The position numbers were made by a program, and so were the translations under genes. Source: Deinococcus alpinitundrae (GTDB taxonomy: Bacteria; Deinococcota; Deinococci; Deinococcales; Deinococcaceae). From it: a stretch of DNA of 64,000 nucleotides. This document shows, one piece after another, positions 19,203 to 29,681 of the stretch. Position 1 is the stretch's first letter, and every line of letters begins with the position of its first letter. The notes beneath the pieces were generated by a model. The model saw nothing but the letters and a program-made list of their open reading frames with translations, ran no database searches and had not been told where the DNA came from. The stretch lies in assembly GCF_009982895.1 (NCBI RefSeq), contig NZ_WXZL01000002.1:1-64000 (forward strand), written 5' to 3'.

Positions 19203-19844
19203 GTGGTCCGTGCTCCGATGTCCCAGCCTTCCCACCCCGTCGTCTCCGAGCGCCAGGAGCAGATCTATCAAGCGGCGGCGCGGCTCTTTTCCGAGGTCGG
19301 CTACCGTGCCACCTCGATGCGCGACATCGCCAGCGCCCTGGACATCAAGGCCGGAAGTCTGTACGCGCATATCAGGAGCAAGGAAGAACTGCTGTGGGAG
19401 ATCGTCTCGCGCATCGCCGACGAGTTCGACGCGGCGCTGTTCAGTGTGTCGCCGCGGTCCGACTCGGCGCTGCCCGGTTCCAGCGCCGCCAGGCTGACCG
19501 CCGCGCTCGAAGCCTACGTGACCGTGGTGGCGCGCAATCTGGGCTTTTCCAAGGTGCTGTTTACCGAGTGGCGTCACCTACCGCCCGAGCGCCAGGCCTC
19601 GATCGCCGCGCGGCGTGACCGGGTCGAGCAGGTGTTCCGTGAGATTCTGCGCGAGGGCGTGGCGTCCGGTGAGTTCGTGGCCACGCTCGACGTACGCCTA
19701 ACGGCGGTGCTGGCACTTTCGGGAGCCAACTGGCTGCCCAACTGGTACCGGGTGGGCGGTCCCCTCAGCCCCACCGACGTGGCCGATCAGTTCGTGGCGC
19801 TGCTGCTGGGCGGCATCCGGCGCGGCAATCAGGTAGAGACTTGA
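19203..19844 (+). CDS. TetR-family transcriptional regulator
   Basis: About 213 residues. The N-terminal helix-turn-helix is typical of TetR (QIYQAAARLFSEVGYRATSM then RDIASALDIKAGSLYAHIRS, residues about 20-60). The C-terminal part is a ligand-binding helical domain with no recognised ligand. The start could be the GTG at 19203 or the ATG at 19218; neither has a clear ribosome-binding site. A TAGCAT box at 19191-19196 would suit a leaderless GTG start. No obvious target operon adjoins it. Confidence 0.85.
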   Translation: MVRAPMSQPSHPVVSERQEQIYQAAARLFSEVGYRATSMRDIASALDIKAGSLYAHIRSKEELLWEIVSRIADEFDAALFSVSPRSDSALPGSSAARLTAALEAYVTVVARNLGFSKVLFTEWRHLPPERQASIAARRDRVEQVFREILREGVASGEFVATLDVRLTAVLALSGANWLPNWYRVGGPLSPTDVADQFVALLLGGIRRGNQVET

Positions 19845-19877
19845 TCTGAACCTTAGTTGACCGGCTTAGACTCGGCC

Positions 19878-20216
19878 GTGCCCACCTTCCTGCTCGTTTC
19901 TGCCATGTTGCTCGCCTCCGTTTCTGCCGAAGCCACCAACCTCAAGAACGGGCAGACGATCTACCAGACCAACTGCGCGGCCTGTCACGGTACCAGAGCG
20001 CAGGGCGGCGTCGGTCCCAAGCTCATCGGCGATGCGGCCAACTGGAGCGCAGCCATTTTTCAGCGCGCACTGCTCAAAGACGTAGACGACAAGGGCAAAA
20101 AGCTCAAAGCGCCGATGCCGTTCTGGGGCAAGGTAGGCTTCGCGGGCGACCACGGCAAAGTGCCGACCAAAGCGGAGATGCAAGACCTTCAGGCATATCT
20201 GAAATCCCTGAAGTGA
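19878..20216 (+). CDS. small exported c-type cytochrome
   Basis: About 112 residues with a short signal sequence (FLLVSAMLLASVSAEA) and one haem attachment site, CAACH (Cys33, Cys36, His37). A likely methionine axial ligand is in APMPFWG. It is a single-haem class I cytochrome acting outside the cytoplasmic membrane in electron transfer; its partner is unknown. I start it at the GTG at 19878 because the signal peptide begins there; a TTG at 19857 is also in frame. It ends 7 bases before the convergent hucR gene. Confidence 0.8.
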   Translation: MPTFLLVSAMLLASVSAEATNLKNGQTIYQTNCAACHGTRAQGGVGPKLIGDAANWSAAIFQRALLKDVDDKGKKLKAPMPFWGKVGFAGDHGKVPTKAEMQDLQAYLKSLK

Positions 20217-20222
20217 GCGGCT

Positions 20223-20789
20223 TCAGGCGCTGCTGACCGGCTGGCCCACACCCATCGGCAGCGTGGTTTCCAGCTGCGTCACCAGCTTGAGGGCCAGTTC
20301 CTCCAGGGTGCGCTGTTCCTCGTGGCTGAGCGCGTTCAGCATCCGGCTCTCGTTCTCGACATGCGGCTCGACCAGCGCTTCGACCAGCGCCCGGCCCTGC
20401 GGCGTCAGTCGAATCTGGGCCGAGCGGCGGTCATGTGGGCTGACGATGCGCTCCACCAGTTTCTTGTCGAGCAGCCGCGCCACCCGGTTGGTGATTGAGG
20501 CTCCCGAGATGGCGCTGAGCTGGCTGAGTTCGCTGGGCGTCAAACCCTCCGGCGGCGCTGAGCGCAGCAGCGTCAGCAGCAGATCCCAGTTTGAGGCGTT
20601 GATATCCGACTGAAGGTAGGTCTGCTCGACCCGCCGTGCCAGCGCACTGTGCAGGCGGTCGAGCAGCAGCAGCGTCAGCATCGGCTGGGGGTCCAGATCG
20701 GGCCGCACCTGCGCCCAGTCGGCGCGGATGCGCTCGAGTAGAGCGGAAGTCGTGGGCAGGGGAGAAGCGGGTTTGGTCGTCGATGTCAT
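20223..20789 (-). CDS. hucR: MarR-family urate-responsive regulator, HucR-like
   Basis: This 188-residue protein closely resembles D. radiodurans HucR: an extra N-terminal helix (TSALLERIRADWAQVRP), then a MarR winged helix with DRRSAQIRLTPQGRALVEAL in the wing. The residues that bind urate in HucR appear conserved as Trp25, Asp69, Arg76 and Arg102, judged by motif spacing. HucR represses uricase and lets go when urate binds. Here the gene is divergent from a complete urate-degradation operon, which supports the assignment. Confidence 0.9.
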   Translation of the reverse strand: MTSTTKPASPLPTTSALLERIRADWAQVRPDLDPQPMLTLLLLDRLHSALARRVEQTYLQSDINASNWDLLLTLLRSAPPEGLTPSELSQLSAISGASITNRVARLLDKKLVERIVSPHDRRSAQIRLTPQGRALVEALVEPHVENESRMLNALSHEEQRTLEELALKLVTQLETTLPMGVGQPVSSA

Positions 20790-20846
20790 GGGGCAGCCTG
20801 TCGAACGAGCTTAACACAAACCCGCCGCGCTTCACGGCCCTCCAGC

Positions 20847-20905
20847 TTGACAAGCCGCGGGCATTTTCCTAAGATGGAGCATCAAAATACTTAGGCGTCT
20901 AAGTA
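20847..20905 (+). promoter_or_regulatory. urate-operon promoter with a HucR-type operator
   Basis: TTGACA (20847-20852), a 17-base spacer and TAAGAT (20870-20875) form a strong plus-strand promoter. Just downstream is TACTTAGGCGTCTAAGTA (20888-20905), with perfect 7-base arms and a 4-base centre, well placed to block transcription. It lies in the hucR-uricase intergenic region, as in D. radiodurans. Confidence 0.75.
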
Positions 20906-20977
20906 GTTCTGCACTGCTTCAGACCTTCTCCTTCGCGTCTCCCAGCCGTTTCTGGCTGCCCCTTCCGGAGGACCCGT

Positions 20978-21514
20978 TTGCCCCAGCCTTCCGCTTCGCT
21001 TCCCGCCGCGCTGAGTCTGACCGAGATCAATGTGCTGACGCCCGGCGCGTTCGTCAGTCACTTTGGCGGCGTTCTGGAACACTCGCCGCAGTATGCCCAG
21101 GCCGCTGCCGCCCAGCGTCCCTTTGCCAGCGCCGAGGATATTGCCAGCGCTTTCGGGGCCGCCGTGCAATCCGACACCCCGGCGGCCCAACTCGCCCTGA
21201 TCCGGGCACACCCCGATCTGGCGGGTAAGGCTGCCCTGGCCGGTGAACTGACCCCCGAGAGCGCCAGCGAGCAGGCGTCAGCGGGCCTGGGGCAGCTCAG
21301 TGCCGAGGAGTTCGCCGAGTTCCAGCGGCTCAACAGCGCCTACCATGAAAAGTTCGGGCTGCCCTACGTGGTGTGCGTGCGCGAACACACCAAAACCAGC
21401 ATCTTCGAGGGTGCCAGAAGCCGCCTGAGCAACACCCCGGAGCAGGAGCGCGCCGCCGCCCTGTTTGAAATCAGCCGCATCGCCCGACTGCGGGTGCTTG
21501 ATCTCGTTCGGTAA
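20978..21514 (+). CDS. OHCU decarboxylase
   Basis: This 178-residue enzyme decarboxylates 2-oxo-4-hydroxy-4-carboxy-5-ureidoimidazoline to S-allantoin, the last step of urate oxidation. Family motifs are present: HSPQYAQAAAAQRPF with the likely catalytic histidine, RAHPDLAGKAAL, and NSAYHEKFGLPYVVCVR. The start is TTG, with GGAGG five bases upstream. It is the first gene of the urate operon. Its number in the pathway (third) is not its position in the operon. Confidence 0.9.
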   Translation: MPQPSASLPAALSLTEINVLTPGAFVSHFGGVLEHSPQYAQAAAAQRPFASAEDIASAFGAAVQSDTPAAQLALIRAHPDLAGKAALAGELTPESASEQASAGLGQLSAEEFAEFQRLNSAYHEKFGLPYVVCVREHTKTSIFEGARSRLSNTPEQERAAALFEISRIARLRVLDLVR

Positions 21515-21576
21515 CTTTTCGAATCCTTTTTTGCCAGTTGTTCAGTCCAGTTGTCCCTCAGCCCCAAGGAGCCGCC

Positions 21577-22461
21577 ATGACCCAGACCGTAACCCCCAAC
21601 AGCACCACCGAAACCAAAGTCAAAGTGAAGATGGGCGACAACAACTACGGCAAGGCCGACGTGCGCCTCTTCAAGGTGTTTCGCGCCCAGCCGCGCCACG
21701 AGATCAAGGACGTGTGGGTGCGCGTCGCCATGCGCGGCGACTTCGACGCGGCCCACGTCAGCGGCGACAACACCGGCCTGCTCGCCACCGACACGGTTCG
21801 CAACACCATCTACGGCCTGGCCGTCGACGGCCTGACCAGCAGCGTCGAAGCCTTCGGTAAGCACTTGATCCGCCACTTCGTCAACCAGGGACCGAAGGTC
21901 GAGAGTGCCACGGCTTATTTCACCGAGCACCAGTGGGGTAGGATGCACGCCAACGGCGCCGAGCACAACCACTCATTCGTGCGCCAGATGCCCAAGCACA
22001 CCGCTGTCGTGGAAGGCGACGGCGAGACATTTACCGTCACCAGCGGTATCGAGGAACTGTTCATCCTCAAGACCACCCAGAGCGGCTGGGAGGGCTACCA
22101 CAAAGAAGAATTCACCACCTTGCCGGAAACCAACGACCGCATTCTGGCCACGGTGGTGTCGTCCAAGTGGGAATACCAGGTCGACGAGTGCGATTACGAC
22201 GACGTGTGGCAGCGCGTGTACACCTCGCTGCTCGATACCTTCACCGATCACTACTCACACAGCATGCAGGCCACCCTCTACAAGATTGGCGAGACGGTGC
22301 TGACCCGCTGCCCAGAAATCAGCCGCATCTACTTCTCGTTTCCCAACCGCCACCATATCCAGTACAACACCGAGCGCCACGGCGTCCAGAACCCCAAGAG
22401 TGTCTTTCACGCCGACGCCGAGCCTTACGGCCAGATTGAAGGCTGGGTCGAGCGCGCCTGA
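21577..22461 (+). CDS. urate oxidase (uricase)
   Basis: About 294 residues, the usual length. It oxidises urate to 5-hydroxyisourate with oxygen and no cofactor. The catalytic lysine (Lys26 in NNYGKADVRLFKV), the Thr71-Asp72 pair in ATDTVRNT and the histidine of FPNRHHIQYN are recognisable. I use the ATG at 21577, which follows AAGGAG by five bases; the frame upstream to 21538 lacks such a site. Its stop overlaps the start of the next gene. Confidence 0.95.
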   Translation: MTQTVTPNSTTETKVKVKMGDNNYGKADVRLFKVFRAQPRHEIKDVWVRVAMRGDFDAAHVSGDNTGLLATDTVRNTIYGLAVDGLTSSVEAFGKHLIRHFVNQGPKVESATAYFTEHQWGRMHANGAEHNHSFVRQMPKHTAVVEGDGETFTVTSGIEELFILKTTQSGWEGYHKEEFTTLPETNDRILATVVSSKWEYQVDECDYDDVWQRVYTSLLDTFTDHYSHSMQATLYKIGETVLTRCPEISRIYFSFPNRHHIQYNTERHGVQNPKSVFHADAEPYGQIEGWVERA

Positions 22462-22820
22462 TGACTGGCCAAGCTGGACTGAGTACGCACGTGCTGGACA
22501 CGGCGCGCGGTTGCCCGGCGGCGGGCGTCGAGGTAGAACTGGTGCAGGTCGAAGGTCAGCAGCGCTCCGTCCTAAAAACAGCCGTTACCAACAGCGACGG
22601 CCGCACCGACGCGCCGCTGATCGAACGCGGAATGTTGGAGCAGGGTACCTACGAGCTGACCTTTCACGTGGCTGATTACTTCAGTACCTTTGAGTCCGCT
22701 GCGCAGCCGCCGTTTCTCGATATCGTGACCTTGCGCTTCACAGTCAGCGACACCCGAGCGCATTACCACATTCCGCTGCTGGTCTCGCCATGGTCTTACA
22801 GCACCTACAGGGGAAGCTGA
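22461..22820 (+). CDS. 5-hydroxyisourate hydrolase (transthyretin-like)
   Basis: This 119-residue enzyme hydrolyses 5-hydroxyisourate, the uricase product, to OHCU. The family's residues are visible: His10 in LSTHVLDT, the arginine in SDGRTDAP, the histidine of HYHIPLL, and the C-terminal YRGS tetrapeptide that defines this group. It overlaps the uricase stop by 4 bases (ATGA). With its two upstream neighbours it gives the full path from urate to allantoin. Confidence 0.95.
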   Translation: MTGQAGLSTHVLDTARGCPAAGVEVELVQVEGQQRSVLKTAVTNSDGRTDAPLIERGMLEQGTYELTFHVADYFSTFESAAQPPFLDIVTLRFTVSDTRAHYHIPLLVSPWSYSTYRGS

Positions 22821-22868
22821 ATCGGTTAAATGAAGGAAATCATAAGATAAAAATCTAGACAATTTCAT

Positions 22869-22898
22869 CCCGACTCTCGTCCTGAGTCGGGCTTTTTT
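22869..22898 (+). terminator. intrinsic terminator of the urate operon
   Basis: CCCGACTC (22869-22876) and GAGTCGGG (22884-22891) form a perfect 8-bp stem with a 7-base loop, followed by six T at 22893-22898. It separates the operon from the replication origin. Confidence 0.9.
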
Positions 22899-22939
22899 CA
22901 ATCCAAAATCGCCCTCATTCTGCTGCCGGCTCTCAAAAA

Positions 22940-23261
22940 TTCGCCCGTGACATTCGGTGGGTTTGAGGTAGATTCGCCCGTGACATTCGGTGGGTTTGAG
23001 GTAGATTCGCCCGTGACATTCGGTGGGTTTGGCAGCCAGCGCTTCCGGATTCGCCCGTGACATTCGGTGGGTTTAGGGGCATTTGGGAAAAATAGAGCGC
23101 GACAGATTCTGAATTCGCCCGTGACATTCGGTGGGTTTGAAGCGGATTCGCCCGTGACATTCGGTGGATTGGTTTTCGGATTCGCCCGTGACATTCGGTG
23201 GGTTTAGGCCGTTTCGCCCGTGACATTCGGTGGGTTTCGCCCGTGACATTCGGTGGGTTTG
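22940..23261. repeat. nine iterons of a replication origin
   Basis: Nine direct repeats share the core GTGACATTCGGTGGGTTT; the full unit is about 25 bases and begins with TTCGCCC. They start at 22940, 22973, 23006, 23050, 23114, 23147, 23181, 23213 and 23236. Most are identical across the core. The sixth has GGATTGG in place of GGGTTT. The last two overlap by two bases. Start-to-start distances are 33, 33, 44, 64, 33, 34, 32 and 23, close to multiples of 11, so they face the same side of the helix. This is the pattern of initiator-binding iterons, and the rep gene lies 250 bp away. Confidence 0.9.
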
Positions 23262-23268
23262 AGCGAAA

Positions 23269-23372
23269 TTCGCCGTCCCAGACGACATTTACCAAAATCC
23301 TCTGATGATGATCATCAATATCTTTTTCTTTAAAAGCTTTTAAAGATCTTTAAAGATTTGAATCATCATCAG
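23269..23372. other. AT-rich unwinding region with nested palindromes (origin core)
   Basis: This is markedly AT-rich against its GC-rich surroundings. Arms CTGATGATGAT (23302-23312) and ATCATCATCAG (23362-23372) are a perfect 11-bp inverted repeat. Between them lie two overlapping 16-bp palindromes, TTTAAAAGCTTTTAAA and TTTAAAGATCTTTAAA, and TGATGATCATCA sits at the left arm. A degenerate tenth iteron may begin at 23269. Placed between iterons and rep, it is the likely strand-opening site. I saw no canonical DnaA box. The remaining bases to the rep start hold no recognisable gene. Confidence 0.7.
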
Positions 23373-23515
23373 GTGGCACAAGCCCCGGCAGGTTCCGGCT
23401 GCCGAATCGGATGGTTCGAGGGTGCCCGAAAGCCAGATTTTAGAGTCGGGAAGCGGATTTGATGTATTCCCCGAATGTGTTACTTTGGGTCATGACCGTG
23501 GTTAAAGGCGACTCG

Positions 23516-24916
23516 ATGCCACTCAGCGTTTCTCAAATCAGCATCCGATTTGATGAAATCAACCTGGCTCAGGCGTCGCTGATCAGCTTCCAGAAGCGGC
23601 TCAAACCCGGCGAAACCACCTGGGAACATGCCTTCGAGATTGCGGGCCGGGCCATGAACGTGGAATGTCTGGGCAACGCCTACGGTTACCCGCACGGCCC
23701 CGACAACGACCTGATGCTGGTGCTCACCAACATGTACCTCGAGCAGGGCTGCCCCAGCGGTGACGGGGTACTGACCACCCCCTACGAACTGCTCCGGTCG
23801 ATGGGCCGCAACGACAGCGGAAAATCGTATCAGCAACTCCACGACGGCTTGATGCGCCTGACTGGCACCACCTACCGCATCAGCGGCTGGATCGATCAAG
23901 CGGGCAAGGGCGTGCGCCGCGCCACCTTCCGCTTCGTGGACAAGGTCGAGGACATTAACCTCTCGGGCACCTCGCTCAATCCCAAGACCTTCGGCAGCGG
24001 CACCAAGCTGCGTGTGACGCTGGCACGCGACATCGCCGAGAACCTGCGTGCCCGGCATCTCAAGCCGGTGGACCTGGATTTCATGCTCTCGCTGCCGTCC
24101 AACCAAGCGGGGATCATGTACCGCCTGCTCGATGCCTTGCTGTTCAGCGACGAGGAAGCCCAGCGCACCCAGGTGCTGACCATGGCGCTCGTCGACTGGG
24201 GCAAGCTGCTGCGGCTCTCCGACTTGACGCCCGACCGCATCCGGCGGGCCATCGATCCGCCGCACAATGAGCTGATCCGGCGCGAGTTCCTCAAATCAGT
24301 GGAGTACCTGGGGCGCGGCTCGGCCCAGCAGGTGATCTACACCTTCAACGCCCAGCGGCCCGACCACCCGCTTACCCCTGAGCAACTGCTCCTGGTGGGG
24401 CGCATCAAGGCGCTGGGTGTCGGCGACGGCGTGGCCAAGAAGTTCGTGCGCGCCTCGCCCGTAACCTTCGTAGAAGACCGGGTGAGTCTGGCCGAGGCGA
24501 TCCTGGCCCACACGCCTAACATCCGGCGCAGCCGGGGCGCTTACGCCTGGGACATCCTGGCCGATACCGAGGCCCGCTATGCTCCGCCGGAGCAGCGCCG
24601 CACCGTGGAACGGCAGGTTCCAGTAGAACGTCCCAGCGGCAAGGCGGTATCTACGCCCAAACTGCCGCCACTCCCCGACGAGGACGACCAGGGCACTCTG
24701 CTCGAACTCACCCCCGCCGAGCAGTGGGTCAGCGCCCGGCCTTCGCTGCGGCTGCTGCTCAAGAACCAGTTGAGCGACGCCGAATTTCACCGCCTGGAGC
24801 GGCTGTGCCTGGACGGGCAGATCAGCGCCTCCAAGCTTTTTCGTGAGGTCAGCGCCGCCGCCGCCAAGAAGCGGCTGGTCGGCTTTGTCAAGGGGCTGAA
24901 GGCAGAGTTGGACTGA
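23516..24916 (+). CDS. replication initiator protein (RepA, plasmid/chromid type)
   Basis: About 466 residues. It resembles the replication initiator A family found on Deinococcus plasmids and second chromosomes; the N-terminal two thirds (FEIAGRAMNVECLGNAYGYP, then the YQQLHDGLMRLTGTTYRI region) would form winged-helix DNA-binding domains for the iterons. I prefer the ATG at 23516, with AAAGG seven bases upstream; in-frame ATGs at 23462 and 23492 lack good sites. The upstream iterons and AT-rich region support its role. No parA or parB gene adjoins it in this window. Confidence 0.85.
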   Translation: MPLSVSQISIRFDEINLAQASLISFQKRLKPGETTWEHAFEIAGRAMNVECLGNAYGYPHGPDNDLMLVLTNMYLEQGCPSGDGVLTTPYELLRSMGRNDSGKSYQQLHDGLMRLTGTTYRISGWIDQAGKGVRRATFRFVDKVEDINLSGTSLNPKTFGSGTKLRVTLARDIAENLRARHLKPVDLDFMLSLPSNQAGIMYRLLDALLFSDEEAQRTQVLTMALVDWGKLLRLSDLTPDRIRRAIDPPHNELIRREFLKSVEYLGRGSAQQVIYTFNAQRPDHPLTPEQLLLVGRIKALGVGDGVAKKFVRASPVTFVEDRVSLAEAILAHTPNIRRSRGAYAWDILADTEARYAPPEQRRTVERQVPVERPSGKAVSTPKLPPLPDEDDQGTLLELTPAEQWVSARPSLRLLLKNQLSDAEFHRLERLCLDGQISASKLFREVSAAAAKKRLVGFVKGLKAELD

Positions 24917-25068
24917 AGCTACGGGGTGCAATAGGCTCCGAACATAAGCTTTGGCGCTGGATTTCTTTGAAAACTATTTCTTTGGACACAGTGTCTCTGG
25001 CCTTCTGATCCGTCAAGTTCTACACTGCCTTTCACTCAATTCAGGCGCTGCCTACAGGGAGGTCAACC
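24917..25068. other. intergenic stretch with a short palindrome
   Basis: GACACAGTGTC (24985-24995) is an 11-base palindrome about 75 bp before the aminotransferase start and could be an operator. The AGGGAGG just before 25069 is the ribosome-binding site of that gene. Nothing else is recognisable. Confidence 0.3.
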
Positions 25069-26415
25069 ATGCCCGAAACCCATCCCGACACCGACCAAAT
25101 CGTTCACGACAACCGTGAGTACACCCTGTTTTCGTGGAGTGTGCAAAACCAGGCCAATCCCATTCATATGGTGGGTGGCCAGGGCAGTTATTTCTTCGAC
25201 GGCGACGGGCATTCCTGGCTGGACATGGCCTCGCAGCTCATCAACATCAACGTGGGTCACCAGCATCCCAAAGTCTTGCAGGCCATCAAGGATCAGGTCG
25301 ATAAGATGTGTTTCGCTGGGCCGAGTTTCGCGACCGACGTGCGCGCCGAACTCGGTAAAAAGCTGAGTGAAGTGACGGGCCTGGCCAAGAGCTTTTTCAC
25401 CCTGGGCGGCAGCGAGGCCAACGAGAACGCCATGAAAATGGCCCGGCTTTACACCGGGCGCGACAAGATCATCACCCGTTACCGCAGCTATCACGGCGCG
25501 ACCATGGGCAGCATGTCGGCCTCGGGCGATCCGCGCCGCTGGCCGGTGGAACCGGGCATTCCCGGCATCGTGCGGGTGTTCGATCCGTACATGTACCGTC
25601 CCCCGCTGGGCATGACCGCCGAACAGTGGGAAGAGGGCAGCGTTTCCCATATCGAGGAAGTCATTCAGATGGAAGGGCCGCACACCATCGCCGCCATTCT
25701 GGTCGAGGGCATCACCGGTAGCAACGGTATTCTGATTCCGCCGGACAGCTACTATCCGCGCCTGCGCGCGCTGTGCGATAAGTATGGGATCGTGTTGATC
25801 ACCGACGAGGTGATGAGCGGCTTCGGGCGCACCGGCAAATGGCTGGCGACCCAGCACTACGGCATCGTGCCGGACATCGTGACCTGCGCCAAGGGCCTGA
25901 CCAGCGGGTACATGCCTCTGGGCGCGGTCATTGTCAATGAAAAGATCGCCGAGTACTTCGAAACCCATTTTCTGTCGGGCGGCCTGACTTATAGCGGCCA
26001 TCCAGTGAGTCTGGCGGCGGCGATTGCCAACCTGAAGGTCTACGAAGACGAGCACCTGTTCGAGCACACCCTGGAACTCGGCAAGCACCTGGGCCAGCGC
26101 CTGGAAGCCATGAAGGCCAAGTTCGCCTGTGTGGGCGACGTGCGCTACATCGGTCTGTTCAGCGTGCTGGAACTGGTGAAAGATAAGGCTACCAAAGAGC
26201 CGCTCGCACCGTTTAACGGCACCTCGCCGGAGATGGGCAAGCTGGCCGCCCACCTCAGAAGCAAGCACATTTACGCCTACAGCCGCTTCAATATGATCTG
26301 GGTCTGCCCGCCGCTGGTGATTACCAAAGAGGAATTGGACGCGGGCCTGGACGCCTATGAGGAAGCGTTGGCGTTGGTCGATCAGATGATCCTGGGGCCG
26401 GTGGCGGCAGACTGA
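25069..26415 (+). CDS. class III omega-amino acid aminotransferase
   Basis: This 448-residue PLP enzyme is of the class III group. The Schiff-base lysine is Lys275 (TCAKGLTSGYMPLGAV) and the PLP ring-binding aspartate is Asp246 (LITDEVMSGFGRTG). The phosphate-binding loop is GGSEANENAM. The gene after it is a CoA-acylating semialdehyde dehydrogenase, so the pair could convert beta-alanine via malonate semialdehyde to acetyl-CoA. Taurine or another omega-amine as substrate is also possible. The exact substrate cannot be read from sequence. Confidence 0.85.
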   Translation: MPETHPDTDQIVHDNREYTLFSWSVQNQANPIHMVGGQGSYFFDGDGHSWLDMASQLININVGHQHPKVLQAIKDQVDKMCFAGPSFATDVRAELGKKLSEVTGLAKSFFTLGGSEANENAMKMARLYTGRDKIITRYRSYHGATMGSMSASGDPRRWPVEPGIPGIVRVFDPYMYRPPLGMTAEQWEEGSVSHIEEVIQMEGPHTIAAILVEGITGSNGILIPPDSYYPRLRALCDKYGIVLITDEVMSGFGRTGKWLATQHYGIVPDIVTCAKGLTSGYMPLGAVIVNEKIAEYFETHFLSGGLTYSGHPVSLAAAIANLKVYEDEHLFEHTLELGKHLGQRLEAMKAKFACVGDVRYIGLFSVLELVKDKATKEPLAPFNGTSPEMGKLAAHLRSKHIYAYSRFNMIWVCPPLVITKEELDAGLDAYEEALALVDQMILGPVAAD

Positions 26416-26479
26416 AGAACAGTGGCTCCGCCCTGCCCCCATCACTTTCTGACGATCGACTGTTCTCCAAGGAGTGCCC

Positions 26480-27964
<1,485 letters not shown>

Positions 27965-27988
<24 letters not shown>

Positions 27989-28969
27989 TCGTCTGACCGG
28001 CGCGGCAACATTTCCAGCGGGAGCTTCCAGACTTAGGAGGCTCCCGCTTCTGCTTGTCCCGTTATCGTCGCCAAGCAGACGGACCAGATACCTGTCCAGC
28101 CGCGTCTGGACCACCTCGTCGGTCAGTCCGGTCAGCCCTAAGGCGGGCCAGCCGGGATAGACGTGGGGTGGTTCGTCCCCGTTCATGAAATCGGCCAGAC
28201 CCAACAGATCCCAGTATCGGTGCTGGTGTTGCCCCGTGCGGCGCTCGTAAGCCGCCTTGAAGGCGTCGGCGGCCTCCAGACCATACATCTGCGCCAGATT
28301 GACCTGGCAATGCCCCACATCGGCTCCGGCGGGTCCGGCGCAGGCATTCACCCAGTCGACCACTCCGCTGACCTGATCGGCCTGCCACAGCACGTTCGCC
28401 GGGTGAAAATCGCGGTGAATGAACGTCGGCGTGAAGGTGGGGGGCGGTTCTTGGAGCTGTGTCATGGCCCTTGACCAGGCGTCCGGTACAGAAGTCCAGG
28501 TGGGTAAGGTGAGCTGGCCGACATCGCTGTAAGGCGCGTAGGCCCAGCCGAACCCGACGGGTGAGACGGCGTGGATATCCGTCAGGGCCGCCGCCAGTCC
28601 GTCCAGCCAGAGGTGCCGGTCGGGTGGGTTCAGGTCGACCTCACCGGGAAGACAGGTCATCAGCACGCTCGGCGAGCCTGCCTCCGCGCCGGTCTCGTCG
28701 AAGGCAATCAATTCCGGGGTGGGCAGACCCGCCCGGGCCGCCCGCATCAGGCTGTGCGCCTCATGCCGGGCTAGGTCCGGTTCCGAGACCAGCCAGTTGG
28801 GCAGCAGATCGAATTGCCTCAGCACGGCGTGGAAACCGCTCTGAAACGCCAGCCGGTGCAGGCTGGCCGAGGTGCTGCCGGGCAGTGGATGAACCTGCCG
28901 GAGTTGCTGGTCTGGTACGGCCCGAAGCACCCAGTCCAGTGCGGCAGGGGAGAGGGCGAGCGCAGCCAT
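27965..28969 (-). CDS. aminoglycoside phosphotransferase-family (APH-like) protein
   Basis: This 334-residue protein has the kinase-like fold of APH/choline kinases. The catalytic loop is HRDFHPANVLW near residues 195-205, and the metal-binding aspartate is in VVDWVNACAGP. The family phosphorylates varied small molecules, and the substrate here is not evident. It is transcribed against the semialdehyde dehydrogenase gene and shares 24 bp with its end. It is probably not an antibiotic resistance gene, since nothing around it suggests mobility. Confidence 0.8.
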
Positions 28970-29084
28970 CTGCCCAGTTTACCCCGACCTTTACGGTCAA
29001 GGTCCCACTGCTTTATTTTCTAAACCGTTTGATGTAGAGTGATTTCAAGAAGGCGCCGCACATTCCGGCGCAGGAGGAACTACC

Positions 29085-29681
29085 ATGACGGTTAAACTCG
29101 CTATTGTTTACTACAGCACCTACGGCACCAATTACCAGATGGCCCAAACCGCCGCCGAGGCTGCCTATGAGGCCGGGGCCGAGGTCCGGGTGCTGAAGGT
29201 CGCCGAAACCACGCCGCAGGCCGTCATCGACACCCAGGACGCCTGGAAAGCCCAGCAGGAGCGCAGTGCCGACGTGCCCACCGCCACCCCGGACGACATG
29301 GAGTGGGCCGACGCCTACCTGTTTTCCACGCCGACGCGCTTCGGCAGCCCGGCCAGCCAGATTCGCTCGTTCATTGATACGCTCGGCGGATTGTGGGGCA
29401 CCGGCAAGCTGGCCAACAAAGGCTTCTCAGCAATGACAAGTGCCCAGAACCCCAACGGCGGCCAGGAAACCACCTTGCAGGCCCTGTACGTCACCGCACA
29501 ACACTGGGGCAGCATCGTGATCGCGCCAAGCTACACCGACCCGGCCATCTTTGCCTCGGGGGGCAATCCCTACGGCGCCAGCGTCACGGCGGGCGGCCAG
29601 CCGCTCTCCGAGGAAGACAAGGCGACCATCCGGCATCAGGCCAAGCGCCTGGTCGAGATTACCGCCAAACTGATCGCATGA
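29085..29681 (+). CDS. wrbA: NAD(P)H:quinone oxidoreductase, WrbA type
   Basis: This 198-residue flavodoxin-fold protein reduces quinones with two electrons using FMN. The FMN phosphate loop is [13 protein letters not shown] near residues 9-21, and the WrbA signature [20 protein letters not shown] occupies about 85-104. The start ATG has AGGAGG upstream. The next gene overlaps by 4 bases, so they are co-expressed. The role is likely protection from oxidative stress. Confidence 0.92.
   Translation: MTVKLAIVYYSTYGTNYQMAQTAAEAAYEAGAEVRVLKVAETTPQAVIDTQDAWKAQQERSADVPTATPDDMEWADAYLFSTPTRFGSPASQIRSFIDTLGGLWGTGKLANKGFSAMTSAQNPNGGQETTLQALYVTAQHWGSIVIAPSYTDPAIFASGGNPYGASVTAGGQPLSEEDKATIRHQAKRLVEITAKLIA

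Noticed and set aside
22940..23261. Regular direct repeats that might be a CRISPR array
   Set aside because: The gaps between repeats are only 7-40 bases and of unequal length, the last copies overlap, and there are no cas genes. The neighbouring rep gene fits iterons.
22898..23295. Minus-strand open frames rich in PPNVTGE repeats
   Set aside because: They are simply translations of the iterons in different frames and have no start signals.
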